NCBI RefSeq assembly: GCF_036884655.1
Contig: NC_088354.1
Location: 12,906,501 to 12,970,500, forward strand
Length of the DNA stretch: 64,000 nt
Direction: 5' to 3'
Source: Musa acuminata AAA Group
Taxonomy: Eukaryota; Streptophyta; Magnoliopsida; Zingiberales; Musaceae
The translations under genes and the position numbers were made by a program. Positions 12,607 through 26,000 of this stretch are shown here, piece after piece. Position 1 is the first letter of the stretch, and each line of letters starts with the position of its first letter. Below the pieces are notes generated by a model, which had not been told where the DNA came from, searched no databases, and worked only from the letters and a program-made list of their open reading frames with translations.

Positions 12607-13253
12607 GAAATTTATTTGGTTCAAAATACTTAAGCTCAAATTAATAATAGCATAATTCCTTATTATCGAACTAGGGTTTCACGCATGCAATTAAGGTCGA
12701 ATTGGGTCTTAGCAGTCGATCGCGCAATCAGAATTGGTGGCTTTGACCTTTTGCGCTGTGTGTGGACAGAACGACCACCGCGGCACTGCAGAATCAACAA
12801 ACACGCAGAAGCTAAGCAATCAATCAAAGTCCGTGTTTGGGATCTTCTCTTCTACCCCGACGACTCCTTCCTTCCACTGCCACTTTATTTTTTTATTGAA
12901 GTCGGCTCCTTGATGGTCAAATCCTTCTCTCTCTCTCTGTTTTGTCTTTATAATTCCTCCCCAAGATAAGAATCCAAAAGACGGACCCTTCTTCGCCCTT
13001 CTCTCTTCCCGTCCCGTCTCCCTCTCCTTCGGCGTCAAGGTAAACCCTTTGCCTCTGGGATCCTGTCTGTCTGTGTCATCCTATCGATCCGTGGGTTCTT
13101 TAGATTTATGTTGACTTCGATTGTGTCTATATGTTCTTGAAGTAAAAAAAAAGAGAGAGGATTTTGAGGGTTCTGGGTGGTCGATTTGGATATGATGGTA
13201 AAATTTGTGGTTCTCGGTGTTCATATTGGGTTCGATTTGCAGGCCTTTTCGTG

Positions 13254-16200
13254 ATGGCTTCGGCTGCGGCGTGTGCGGATCGGGCGACGAGCGATATGTT
13301 GATCGGCCCGGATTGGGCGATCAACATCGAGTTGTGCGACATTATCAATATGGATCCTGGGTAAGGTTCTTGGCTTGTTCTTTCCCTTTGGTAGAACTAG
13401 CTTTTAGGGGGGTTTACATTGGTTGATTCGGCATAAAGTTTCAGTTTTTGTTGGGAGTACCTAATCAGATGGATGAGCAACTTTGAGGTTCCACTGCTAA
13501 CGCATCCAACGGTCTACCTTTTCCAAACTTTAGGAATACCCAAGCTTTTTGTGATGGAACTGGCATGACCTCACCAGTATTTGGAGTCCGAATGCATTAG
13601 TTTATGATCATATATTTCTCTTACATAAATTGCCTGAGCACACATTGGTTTTATTTGAAATGGACGTTTGACGTTATCTATCTGCTAATTCTGGATTGCT
13701 CTTATCTAAGTACCTTGAGTTCCAAGAAAAAAGAAAAAGTTTCACTCCTTATAGATGATGAATAATAAATATATAAGAGCAGATATATGAGCCTAATGGA
13801 CATGATAATAAATATTAAATGTATACATCCAAATCAATGCCTGAATGCACTAGTTTTTGGACATATATTTCTATTACATAAATTGCCTGAACACACGTTG
13901 GTTTTATTTGAAATGTACGTTTGACTTTTTCTATCTGCTAATTCTGGATTGCCCTTATCCAAGCACCTTGAGTTCTAAGAAAAAATAAGTTTCACTCCTT
14001 ATAGATGATAAATCATAAATATATAAAAGAAGATACATGAGCCTAATGGACATGATAATAAATATTAAATGTATACATCCAAATCAATGTCTGGACTTTA
14101 GATTGTACTCTATTTTCCCTCTAACATATAATTCCATCACCTCAATGACTTGATGAAGGCGTTGCATCCTGAAGGCTATAGATTTGTCACCATACTTATT
14201 GCTTTATCACTGCAAACAATGAGGCAACTGACCATTTCTACGATGCGAGTAACCTTCTTAGAGAGGCAGCCAATTCTGCTTAACCAATTTTTTAGAGAAA
14301 TATCTTTTTTTAGTGTGCTTTATTTTTGTTGTCACGAGCTCTGGTCAAAATGTTTTAAGTTAAAGTTGATAGTAGTGCACTTATCAAATTTTTATAAGTC
14401 AATCTTAGTCTTTTTCACTTCTGATGTGGGACTAATCAGGGTGCTATAATTTTTCCCACTTAGGGGTTTGACATCCTCATTAAGGCCTAGCATAACCCAA
14501 ATTAAACCATAGCATGGTGCATGTGAGACATAACTCAGTGGTGACCTCATGTCGTGACTAGTCCTTTGACTCCATTCATGGATAGTCGTGTCATACTCGA
14601 GCTTCCTCACAATGCCCAAATATTAGGTCGGCTTTGATACCAAATGTTATGACCCGAGCTTGATGGGTTAGCTGACTCATCAACTTTGTTTGATTTAAAT
14701 CACTGGTCAAAATGCTTAAGCTGAATTTGATAATAGTACACTTATTAGACCTTTATAAGTTAATCTTAGTCTTGTCCACTTCCGATGTGGGATTAATCGA
14801 GGTGTTACATTTGTTGTTCTAAAAAATGTTAGGATCATGCTAGTAAGTAACTGATATTTTCCTTTATAAAGATTCTTCTATGAATCTCCCTTCTGATGGT
14901 CTGTGGAGGTTTCTGATTTCAATGTGCTATACTTTTGTTGTTCTAAAGAATGTTAGTTGGTTCATACCTGTAAGTTACTGATATTACTAAAGCTTCTTCT
15001 ATGAATCTGTCTTCTGATGAACAGACAAGCAAAGGATGCACTGAAAGTACTTAAGAAGCGTCTTGGAAGCAAGAACCCAAAAATTCAACTTCTAGCACTT
15101 TTTGTAAGTGCATATTCCCCTCCAGTTAGAAATTGTTATTTCTCGAAATGTTTAATATTCAATTGTTGATATTATGTTTAAGTATTTATTGAGTTCTGAT
15201 TTATAATTATGATGGTTATTTTGATAGAAATATAGTAAAATTTTAATTTTTAACAATTTTCTTTTCTTCCTTAGAAGTAATGCATAAGTATTTTCGTATT
15301 CATATTATTTTGTTGCAGTAGCAGGCCTTAAATACTTCTAAGTTTTAAGTATATACACCAGGATGCTGTCAACTTCAACCTACAGAAATTAGTTTAAGTT
15401 TAAATGGACACTTGACCATGTGTATGCAATAAATACTCCTAGATCACATGAAGTTCTTTATTGTCCACAAATATGATTTTATACTCTAGTTATGCACTTA
15501 ACATGCTTTTCTCTAGCAACACTGTGATAATGATGTCTAGTATATGTGTGTAATCTATATAAAGACAGATGGTAAAATGGATTCTGAAGTTTATATAAAC
15601 AAGTGTTGTTGCTCATTCTACCTTACTGTCACAAATAACAGATTCAACTAAGCTATTTGAGAGATCGTTTTTCTTTTTTTGGTTTAGTTGGCTTTCTCCC
15701 AAAAAAGATATATCTATGTTTTAGTTGATATTCTGTCTCCAGTGGTAATCTTATTTTACTAAAAAATGCTAACTAGGTGCTAGAGACTCTAAGCAAAAAT
15801 TGTGGAGACAATATTCACCATCAGATTGTTGAGCGGGATATTTTACATGAAATGGTTAAAATAGTGAAGAAAAAGGTAAGTACCAAATCTGTAGCACCTC
15901 TTATCAATTGTGTTTGACATCTCAATATTTGTTCCTTAACATCATGCATAATACCTGTCTCCTGAATCATGTTTGCAGCCAGATTTGAATGTGAGAGAAA
16001 AGATTTTAATTCTGATAGATGCTTGGCAAGATGCTTTTGGGAGAGCAGGAGGAAAACATCCCCAATATTATGCTGCATACCAAGAACTTAGGGTTTGCAT
16101 CTTTTTGCTGTGCACCTGGTTATTTTTTTGCTTGTCCTAGTTAAAGTGGCAACCATTCCATATGCGGTTGTATGAGTTGTTTGTTATCCTTCGCTTTAAT

Positions 16201-19200
16201 ATCTCTTTCATTTGCCAAAGATCATGAGGGAATTAAGCAAAGTGCTAGTCAAAACATCCAAATGATTTTTAATAATTCTCTGTTCTTTAACAATAAGATT
16301 GATTGCTAGTTCTTATCTTGATGTAATATATTACAATGGGATAAAACGATCATAAGGTTCTAATCCTTTTGTCCGTACCAGTTATCTGACATTTTACTGA
16401 TGTGTTTTTCACCAACATAAAGAATGCAATTTTTGTGCTAATCTGGGCCACTAGAACTAATATATCGGTAAATGCACATGCTTAGCATGTTTCAGGCTTT
16501 CCGTATTATTAGGTCTGTTATTTCCTAGATTTCTTCTGTGTATTGACAACCCATACGTTTTTGCAATAAAAAAAATTACTGTTTCCTTTTATAGGCATCT
16601 TATTTATGCGTTTTGTCATCCCATTTGCTAGCAAATATTCATGTTAATCATGATTGGGTTATTTTGTGTTTTCTTCCTTGCATATTTACAGGGGCAGCTA
16701 AATCTTTTGGCCTTACAGTTATATTGGAAGAATTTGTTCATTTTGTTTTACAGGCTGCTGGAGTTGAGTTCCCACCCCGAACAGAAAACACTGTGCCACT
16801 ATTTACCCCTCCACAAACTCATCCTATAGAATATCAGCCTGCCACATCAGCATATGAAGATGCTGCTTTAGAAGCTTCCCTTCAGTCTGATGTTTCTGCT
16901 CTCAGGTTACTACTTCAGATTTTTCTGTTATGCAAATATTAATGTTTGATCTGTTTAAATCTTATGCACCTCTTTGTTTTAGTGGTAATGACTTTGCTAC
17001 GTTCCTTTTGTCTTTTTCTTTTTGTCATTAATCTTTTATACCGTTTGGACGTGACAGGGATATTGCTAAACACTATTGACTTTAGAATTCATTGTCTCAA
17101 GTCTCAACCAAGGCATACAATACCGCCTGGTACAGTTTGGTACGGTCAATATTCACCACTCTGACAGCGACCGAGACTTAGAGTAGGGTATACCAGTCAA
17201 TATAGGACCAGTATGCATGGTTGACTGGTACCAGGCGCTGTAGCATGTGGTAACCTTGGAAGTGATGCTACCCAACTAGCTATTTGATAGCTGTTAGAGG
17301 GCTTTTGGAAGCTTTATAAACAGACCCCAGAATCTTCAAATCAGCCCTCACTCTCTCACTTCCTCTCTTTCTCGATCTCATTTTGTCTCTGCTCTCTCTC
17401 AAATTTTATAAGTGAAGATCATTTATGATGGTTTGTAAATTGTATAAATATGACTTGTAAATGCTGACTAATTGTTCCAAGAGAGCTAGAGGAATATCTA
17501 AAAAAAATTGTCAGAAACAATTAAAGAAAGAATTTGAGGAGGCCATGGTTTGACTTATATTATTGTGGTAGAGCTCAATGGCTGGGAGGGAGAGATCCAT
17601 GTAGTCATTCCCAAATGGTTAGGAATTATAGCTGTGTCGGTTTTGTTGTTGTTGGAATTAGGAGGAGGTAATATTAGTGAGATCTTTTTGTAAAAAGTAA
17701 GGTTCAGATTGTTGAATGCAAATACAAGGATATGTGTGCTGGCTAATTAGATAATGAATTATACCTGCTGAAAATAGCTGAGACTGTGATGTTTTTATTA
17801 ATTTTTTTTATTCTGCTTGAAACTTTGTGCATGAAGCATAAATAATTATGCATTAACCTTTAATACACAGGTATACTGAATACTTTTGATTACCTACCAC
17901 ATGTTTATAAACATAGAATTTTTGAGAAATTCACATTCTAAGAGCAATCTATTGTCTTCATGCAGCTTGCAAGATATTCAGAGTGCTCGAGGGATAGTAG
18001 ATGTGTTATCTGAGATTCTCAATGCATTGGATCCCAATAACAGAGAGGTAGAAACTTTCCAATATTGTTTTTGATACAGGGTTTCATTCTCAACCGAACC
18101 ATTTCCTATTTGTTTGGAACATGAAATGGCATAGACCCCTCCTACTTATGCACTTCTCGTATTGCAGAACTTGGAAGCTTAGTTCTACTTGTTCACTTAC
18201 AATGCCATTGATCCTCATTTTTCTGCATTTCAGCATGTACGCTGTTAGATCATTCCTTTTTAATAAGAAACTCTGGGTTAAATTTGCATAACTGAGACTA
18301 GAAAGCCAAGAGACGGGTGAGTGGTGGATGGTTTGCAGTCATTTATTATGCTGAATGAATTATGGGAACTTTTAGAGTTAGTGAAGTTTCATTAATCTGT
18401 CCGGTGAAGAATTAGTGGAAAAGAGAATCTGCTGTGTTCGAGTGTCAGAAAAGTGAGTCCTTTCAAACTTTAATTGGAGCTATAGCAAGAGCATCTCTAA
18501 TTCTTCTTGTCTGAGGAGTTAAGGCTACAGTTTGCAAATGGTTAAGGGAGCTTGGAATTATGTATGAGTATAGTAATTCAAACAATTCAAACAAAATTTA
18601 GAAAAGAACTGAATTTATATTGGATATGCTGTAGGCACTTCCATTTCCTGTCAAGTCTTTTGTAATTTTGGAAAAGGAAAGTGCTATTAGAAACTAGAAA
18701 ACATGTTTATAATGGTTTGTAGGAATTGTTTATTAATATTTTTGGATGAATAGCTATTTCTGAAATGAGATTTTTATGTAGAATATCATGCATCTTTATT
18801 TCTTTTTTTAATGATTTTAATGAAGGTTCATTTCCCATGTTCTTTTCTATTTCAGTAGCAATACAGAATGTTGATTATTGGTTATGGTATATGATTGCCA
18901 AAAATGTTATATCTTCATCACTAATTATCAAATAAGAAAAGAAGATCCTCTATTATGTAATCGACCTCTGCACATAACAGACTTTTTGCAGCAAATTTGA
19001 CAATCATGTTACACCACTTATGTAACTTCCTTGTAACTTAAGTTACAACTTCCTTTTCAAGTAAAATGAGTATTTTTCATCTTTGTTTTGAATTGTTGCA
19101 TATCAAACATGTATCTGATGCTTCTAACATATAATTAACAGTGTCAGATAAGTTGTAGACTACAAGTGTCTTTCAAATATATCCTGCTTTTGTCATGACA

Positions 19201-22200
19201 TCTTAATTTTTTGCCTCTACTACTAGGAGGTTTTCATACAAGGGCATTATAGATCAATACATCCTTGATTTAGACATTTTTCATATCTTAGCTAATTGTG
19301 CCTCACATGACAGGGCTTAAAGCAAGAAATTATTGTTGATCTGGTCGAGCAGTGCCATTCTTATAAAAAACGTGTCATGCATCTTGTAAATAATACTGGG
19401 TATGGTCTAGATTTCCAGTGTGCTGTAAAGTAACATGGAGTTGAAATCTTATATGCTGATTCTTTCTTTTTATTTTGCATTTTTCTTTGTAACAGAGATG
19501 AAGAGCTTCTTTGTCAGGGTCTAGCTTTGAATGATGACCTTCAGCGCATACTGCAACGGCATGATGATATCTTAAAGGGAACTGCTCCAAGTGGTGGAGC
19601 CCCACTTGCTTCAGCTGCACCTATTGTTAATAATGTAAAATATGAAGATGATGAGCTTGAGGATGATTTATCCCATTTGTCTCTCAGGTACTTTATTTAC
19701 ATGAGGCTACATTTTCTTTTTATGCCTATTTTTATGAATAGTTTTATGCAAGATATGCAATTTTGAATAATACTATCCGGTACGGACGGTGCGTACCGGT
19801 TCATCAGTTGACCGGTACATGGACCACCCGTTACCGGATGAAACGAAATAAAAAATAAAAAAATAAATATATATTTTTATTTATTTATATTTATATATAA
19901 ATATTTTAAAAAAAGGTGACGTCGCGTTGCCTTTTTCGGCGACGTCGCTTTTTATAAGAATATATATATATATATATATCGAACGAATGTCGAAACTTTG
20001 GTACGGTACGATATTGCATACCTTGTTTTTATGTTAATTATGGAAGTAAGGCATGGTGTATGGGTGAGACACCTATGCTAAGAGGATATTATGTTTCTCT
20101 GATAGCTGTTAGTATACATGATTTATTTTGTCTCTTCAACTTTAGGAGTTAGTGTGAGAAGTTGGCTGAATATGTTTTTTCTTAATGTATTTTTCACTCA
20201 TGATCCTTATTAGAAGATTTGTTGGAACTTTCATCTCAAGCCAAAGGACAGTCAAGTTGATCGACATAGACTGACACATGCCCACATCATAGGTCCAAAT
20301 CTTGCCCTGTGCCAACTAACACAGAGGTGCACCCACTGGCGTGGCTTTGGAGACTGATTGTGCTACAAAGCTTTGACATATCTCCATATTGCAAAAGCAA
20401 ATCTTTGCAGGCCTATGATGATACTTGCTTAATTCTTGCATGTTGAGACTCATTCAAACTGTTTTCATGAGCCCAGTGATGGAAATGTAGTTGTTTCTTC
20501 AAGCAAATTGGATTAAATTTCTAGCTTGTGCATCTTAGTGTTTGTTGAAGATCTGCAAGGAAGTTCAAATTTTAAAGCAAAGCCAAATTAGCCAATGGTC
20601 AAATTCACAAAACTGCAACTTAATATAGACTTGTAAGATCTCACCTTAGTATCCCATTTTTATGTCTGGTCAACAACTTAATATCTCAATAGTAATCAAA
20701 TTAAACAAACTCGAGGCTATCTGATCGCAAGTCATGAGCTTGAATGTTAATGAGATTATGAATTCATGACTTGTGGTTGGATTAAAATTGTGCCTAAAGA
20801 AAATATCTCTAATTGTGAATCACCAAAATTGGGATAAGCACTAGACCCTGTGAGGGCTTGAGACAACTTGTGTTTTACATTCTTTTGTGTTAAATGAACT
20901 GTGGCATTGGTGTTGCACCTTATATTATTAATACAAATACACCATGCTTTGCATCTTTGGAGTAAATATAGGTGAACTGGGATGGCTTGAGACAAACTGT
21001 TCTCTCCCACATTTTAGCATGAGTCACTTGTCAACTGCTTGTGATTAGGCAATGAGATTATCTACATGTTCCTGCAGTTGAGTTGAGCTATATAATCCTT
21101 TTAGGACAGGCGTTTTAGTAACCTATCTCTTCTGGACCAGATTTTAGTCTTTTCATATTATGTAGCCCATGTTAATGGTATTTGGCTTGTCATTAGTCTT
21201 TTAAAGAATGGAAATGCTATGCCAATTGTTCACATTTGTTGCTTTCAGTTTTTGGAAAATCTTCTGCCATAATAAGGAAGACAATTATGTCTTTTTTAAG
21301 TAGATGGATAAATGGATTTTGTTTCTCTCACACATGAAATGGATCTCTTAACTGCAATATTCGCTGCATCTAATATTATGGAGTCTTTTGTATTAGCTGC
21401 TTCTTAAAATCTCACTGGACAACCTTGGAAACATGTGCAGTTCATAGCATCAAAAATTCCCCAGCATTGTATTCTTTTGGTAGTGTTAGAACATAACTCG
21501 TTAGCAGAAGTATGTATAAGTTACCATTCTACGAATGGTAGTGAATTTGCTTCAAATGGGCATGCTTACCTAACTAAGATCATGTCATCTTTGGACATTG
21601 CTACAGGACCTCAAGGGATACTGCAACAGGGCAGAGCAGGAAGGCTTCTAATGTCAAAAACCCAAGCCCATTTCTTCCTCCACCCCCACCATCGAGGCCA
21701 ATCAGTACAGAGGCAAACACAGTCGACTATCTAAGTGGTGATGTTTTCAGATCAGAACAACCACTGGATGCACCACTTGGCGCACCTCTGCCACCCGCTC
21801 TTGCTCCACGCTCCCTTGGCTCTTCTGAATCAGCTCCAACATTGAAGTCATCTGGACCACCCAGGTACGATGAGCCTATTCAAGCAGCAAAATCCGGCGA
21901 AGAGCAGCCTCCAAAGGCTCCTTGGGAACTGCCGCAGCCTTCTGGTGTGATACCACCACCCCCATCAAAATACGGCCAAAGGCAGCAGTTTTTTGAGCAG
22001 CAGAAGCATGGTTATTCTGATGGAAACTCGATATCACCTTATGATGGATTTGTAGCTGAAGACCAGCAAGACTTCAATTACCTTCAACAACATGATCAGC
22101 AGCATTTGGGCGGTCTAGACTCTTCGCCATCAGCCCAGCAAGCCAAACCTGAGGACATGCTCTTCAAAGACTTGGTCGACTTTGCAAAGGCGAAATCATC

Positions 22201-22240
22201 TCCATCAACCAAGCTACCCAGCAGTCGAAGAACCCGCTAA
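13254..22240 (+). CDS. TOL: TOM1-like (TOL) VHS-GAT ubiquitin-cargo sorting protein
   Basis: TOL proteins are the plant stand-ins for ESCRT-0: they bind ubiquitinated plasma-membrane proteins and pass them towards the vacuole. Nine coding exons: 13254-13360, 15025-15103, 15777-15875, 15979-16092, 16754-16905, 17966-18047, 19314-19399, 19496-19687 and 21607-22240. All have GT-AG introns and the phases close to give 514 residues. The VHS domain (about 8-145) includes [35 protein letters not shown] and [10 protein letters not shown]. The GAT domain (about 155-265) includes [29 protein letters not shown] and [15 protein letters not shown]. The rest is a Pro/Gln-rich, disordered tail ending [10 protein letters not shown] likely 5'UTR intron ends just before the start codon (TTTGCAG at about 13236-13242). 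Introns carry two CCAAGG-ended transposons, a TRIM element and a 253-bp tandem duplication. It is convergent with UVR8. Confidence 0.94.
13593..14098. repeat. Tandem duplication, 253-bp unit, in TOL intron 1
   Basis: Two adjacent copies of a stretch containing TTACATAAATTGCCTGA (13621 and 13874), ATTCTGGATTGC, GTTTCACTCCTTATAGATGA and AATGTATACATCCAAATC. The spacing is 253 bp, with about 10 percent differences and a small deletion in the second copy. It lies inside an intron and does not affect the coding sequence. Confidence 0.9.
14327..14809 (-). mobile_element. TRIM-type (terminal-repeat miniature) LTR element in TOL intron 1
   Basis: Two short LTR-like repeats, 14646-14809 (beginning TGTTATGACCCGAGC, ending GGTGTTACA) and 14327-14448 (internally deleted). 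They share CTGGTCAAAATG, TTTATAAGT, AATCTTAGTC and CACTTCYGATGTGGGA. The roughly 195 bp between them contains no coding sequence. On the minus strand a primer-site-like TGGTATCAAAGCC immediately follows the right-hand repeat, and a purine run (AAGTGGGAAAAA) precedes the left-hand one. This is the layout of a minus-oriented non-autonomous LTR element. No clear target duplication is left. Confidence 0.75.
17108..17259. mobile_element. CCAAGG-ended MITE-like element in TOL intron 5
   Basis: A 152-bp segment begins CCAAGGCATACAATACCG and ends GGTAACCTTGG, so the ends are inverted repeats. It has internal near-palindromes built on GGTAC/GTACC and no coding. Two larger relatives lie at 19763-20025 and 28425-28856. 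Confidence 0.6.
19763..20025. mobile_element. CCAAGG/CCTTG-family element in TOL intron 8
   Basis: Begins TTGAATAATACTATCCGGTACG and contains GTACCGGTTCATCAGTTGACC, an AT-rich core with two facing GGTGACGTCGC/GCGACGTCGC blocks, and GAACGAATGTCGAAAC. It ends CATACCTTG. The outer parts align with the element at 28425-28856 in inverse orientation. The facing GACGTCGC blocks make the centre a potential hairpin. Confidence 0.7.
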
Positions 22241-23042
22241 GTGGTTTCCCTAGAGCAGGTTTGGCTAAAAGAGACTGGCAGGTGTGGAATAAAGGAAGAC
22301 ATTTATGGGTTTGATTATTGTCCAAGCTGGTTATTCTGTGGTGTATATGTTGGAGAGAGTCGCTTTGTTGACAATTATATTCTGCTTACACAACATATCT
22401 TCTTAGGTTATTTCTATGTAAAAAGAAATCATACTTGTTTTATTGATCGATTTCACGTGGACGTCTTTTTGTTGTTATTTTCGTGTGCTAGTAATGTTGC
22501 ACATTTTCTCTCAACAACACATCAGCTTCCGTGAGCTTTTCAAGTGCGAGACGTCAAGAAAATATTAGAGCTCAGTAAGCTTGTGGATGTACTTTTTCCA
22601 ATTTCAGTGATATGTCTACATATATTTGGTCTATAAATCTTTTGAGCTCTTTTATATGTTCATGTCACAACCTACGTATATTCAATTTCATTTGATCTAA
22701 ATCACTAACTAAAATAGATATAAGTCAATTTAGATACTTATCGGACTAATCATGTGGGTGAAAAAAAATTGAGGGCTGAGCTTCGGATGTTGGGGGGTGA
22801 ATTATTTTAATTCATATCATAAGTTGAAGTTGGCAATCCAATGGACGAAACTAAACTGCTAAAAATACAAAAAAAAAAAGGCAACATATGAGAGAGAGAC
22901 CGAATAATGCAATCATGTATGTATGGGCACACGATTTACATGTTCCTGAAATGAGAGTTTCATGCAAATAATATCCCAAGGAAAAAAAAAAAAGGAAGAG
23001 TGGTATGTATCGGAATAATAATTCACAGACCGAAAAGCTATG
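22241..23042. other. Convergent 3' region between TOL and UVR8
   Basis: About 800 bp shared by two convergent gene ends. The TOL 3'UTR is probably at the left (AT-rich, T-rich runs to about 22540) and the UVR8 3'UTR at the right. About 22680-22760 has weak similarity (GATCTAAATCACTAACTAAAAT) to the TRIM LTR of TOL intron 1. No gene is seen. Confidence 0.5.
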
Positions 23043-26000
23043 CTAGACTCGCATCCGCTTGACATCAGTCTCGGGTACACTCGTGTCGTTCCCGTTGCCC
23101 CTCGTTGAAGGCTTTGCAGCCTGTAAAGAAATCATAGCATCTTTAACTAACCAAATAAGAGTTTCTGAACAATGGCATATCTTTTAAAGATACGCTCCTC
23201 CAAACTTACAGTCTCATCAGGAACAATGGCATATCTTTCAGATGGTGAAACCCAGATTTTGCCTGTGAAACACAAGAAAGCACCGTGAACTTACTTCTGG
23301 CACTAGGATCATCCATACAATCATCATGTACGAGAAGTGGCACTACATGAAGTTATCTGTCTATCTAACCTGATGAAGGTGCCACTTTGGAGGATTCTAT
23401 CTGCTTGCAACCTAGTCCATCCTTGCTTATTACCTCTATCATCTTGGGAGTATTCCTTGAATAATTAGAACCCAAACTCAGAATGCCAGATTTCGTATGA
23501 ATTGTGATCCACTATCTTAGAATAAATAACTTTTTTGTACAATAATAAGTACGCAAATAATAAAAAGAAAATGAGCATCCTAGTCGAGCACATTGGTTGG
23601 CAATGCAGCAGAAGGTAAAATATTTTGGTCTGTTAAAGATTGGATATTATTAAGGAAAGACTAGCGATCAGCATTAACAGTTCCAAAATATTGGTGAGTC
23701 ACAAAAATGCATTTACCGGTCAAGAATATCCCCGTGGCCAAGCTGCCCACTTGTGCCTCTGCCCCACGAGAAAACATTTCCTCTTTCTGTAAGGGCAAGG
23801 GTGTGCCTCCATCCACAGGAGATTTGCTTCACTTTCTGCAAATAAATTGAAAAGAAATATTACATGACATGTTGCATAATTGCCTTCAAGCTGAAATTAC
23901 AGCTTATGATTCCTATCCTGATTAAAAAGGAGCCAGCATCTTTTCTGCTACCATTTTGCTAAAACGTTGCAAAAGAAGGTGGAAACATATTTCAATAATG
24001 CATCAACCGTCAAGGTAAATTTAGCATGTCAAAATTATAAGATAGTGATGTACCTGTTCCTCTGGAAGTTTAACTTGTACAGGAGAGCAGTGATCATCAT
24101 TATCACCAACACCAAGTTGTCCAAACTACATAAGAACCATTTTGTAAGTACAACAGCCGAAAACAAACAAAAAGAGCAATTTCTAAATGCACGCATCATG
24201 CCAGTCAGAATATAATTAAAGATTAGTCTAAGTTACAAGAACAGCTAACTATGGTACTCATCGTGTAGATACAAATTTTCTACAAGGGTTAATCTCACAG
24301 TACTTCGTGTCTCATTCTAGGAACCAAGAAACAAAGTCAAGCATTAAACTCCTGAATTTCTGATTGGTTTTATGCCATTCTTCCTAGTGCATGAATTCAA
24401 GGTTTGAACATACAGTCACAATAAGATAAATGCGAAAAGTTTGGTATCAATTTAATACATGCAGTGTGGCAAATGGCAATGATGCTGCACCTACATTGAT
24501 GAAGAGTATAAGCTATTTTAAGTCTTGGCAGCATTCAGTAATAGTGCTATTGATGTTTATGTCTTTCAATTTTGACTTTTCACTTTTATCCTGTGCTTGA
24601 GAATTTTATATCTTTGCAACATTTTTCACACTACCTGATATATCAGCATTTAAATGTGGCTTGCTAGTGCGTGCAACCAATCTATTGATTTTGCAGTGCA
24701 AAATTCTGGAAAAAGTGGCACAGGAAATTGCAGCTATAAACAGGATATTATATTCTCAAATTTTCAGAGATGGCATGGAAGATAACTCACGGTTATGCTA
24801 CTGTGGTACTTACATGGAAGTACCAAAATGGAATGTCACGGAAACTTCTCTACTATGAGAGAGAGGGGTTCCAACACTTCGGTTCTAATTAGAGCAGTTG
24901 ACTAATAAAAGCTAAAAAATAATGGATGACATATGAAGCAGCAGATAGTCAGACATATAGGTGGACTAATGAATTTATGAACCTTATTCCATCCCCAACC
25001 ATATAGTCTTCCATCAGACGTGAGTGCCATAGTATGTCTCCAACCACCTGAAATCTGAAACAAAACAAAAATACATCCAAATTAGTAAGTGTAAGTAAGT
25101 TTGATTATCTTTGATTCTTAAAAAACAAATAAAAACTGCAGAAGTAGAAGGTAGAATGCTAAATGGATTGAGATTTCTGTGCAGTAAAACACAGTGTTAA
25201 CATGCTGTATTTTGTGACAGAAAAGGAGTTACCAAGTTGTCAACTAATTAACAGAACATATGATCAAAGAGAATTGTATGCTGTTAGGAAAGAATTAAGA
25301 ACCTGAGATATACAGCTATCTTTAAGTGCTTCCAACAAATGTGGACTGAGGTGATCCTCAAAATCTCCATGTCCTAGTTGACCATATTTGCTCCACCCGT
25401 AGGTGTACAGATTCCCAGAGGAGGAGACAGCGATAGTGTGACGCCATCCACATGCAACAAGAACCATGTTTTCCCCCTACACAAAGTCATTTAAGTCAAT
25501 ATCCTTTTGTTTGTTTAAACATGAGAGGGGCAAATGAAAGTGCAAATAGAAAGTAAAGAGTACCACAGAAGAAATAAGCTATTATTTATTAAAGACAAAA
25601 TTATGTTCTGCTTAAGAACAAAATTTAAATTAGTTCTTCTAAAAATTATGCAGTTCACAAATTTAAATTGATTATGGTGAATTGTGTTAAAATATCTGCT
25701 TATTCTGCATGATCCAAAGAGAACTAGATGACATTATATGAGATAGGCATTTGGGAATAGGATAGGTAGCCACAGAAGGTGCTTTAAGAGAAGCATACAA
25801 ATTTCAGAAATGCTTGCTACATAGAGAGGGAGGGCCTGGCATATCTCAAGACAACAAAAAGAGAACTAAAGAAGGAAATAAAGAATGCTGAAAGATTATA
25901 AGAAAAAATCAGAATTTACTAAAAATCTCCACTGAACAATTCCAAATTCCTCGCTGTCAGCTACTTGACAGCAACAATGGCTGGCTACTTATCCAAAGTG

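Noticed and set aside
14327..14809. Cassandra-type TRIM carrying a 5S rRNA sequence
   Set aside because: The LTR lacks recognisable 5S A-box/IE/C-box sequence; only the general TRIM layout fits.
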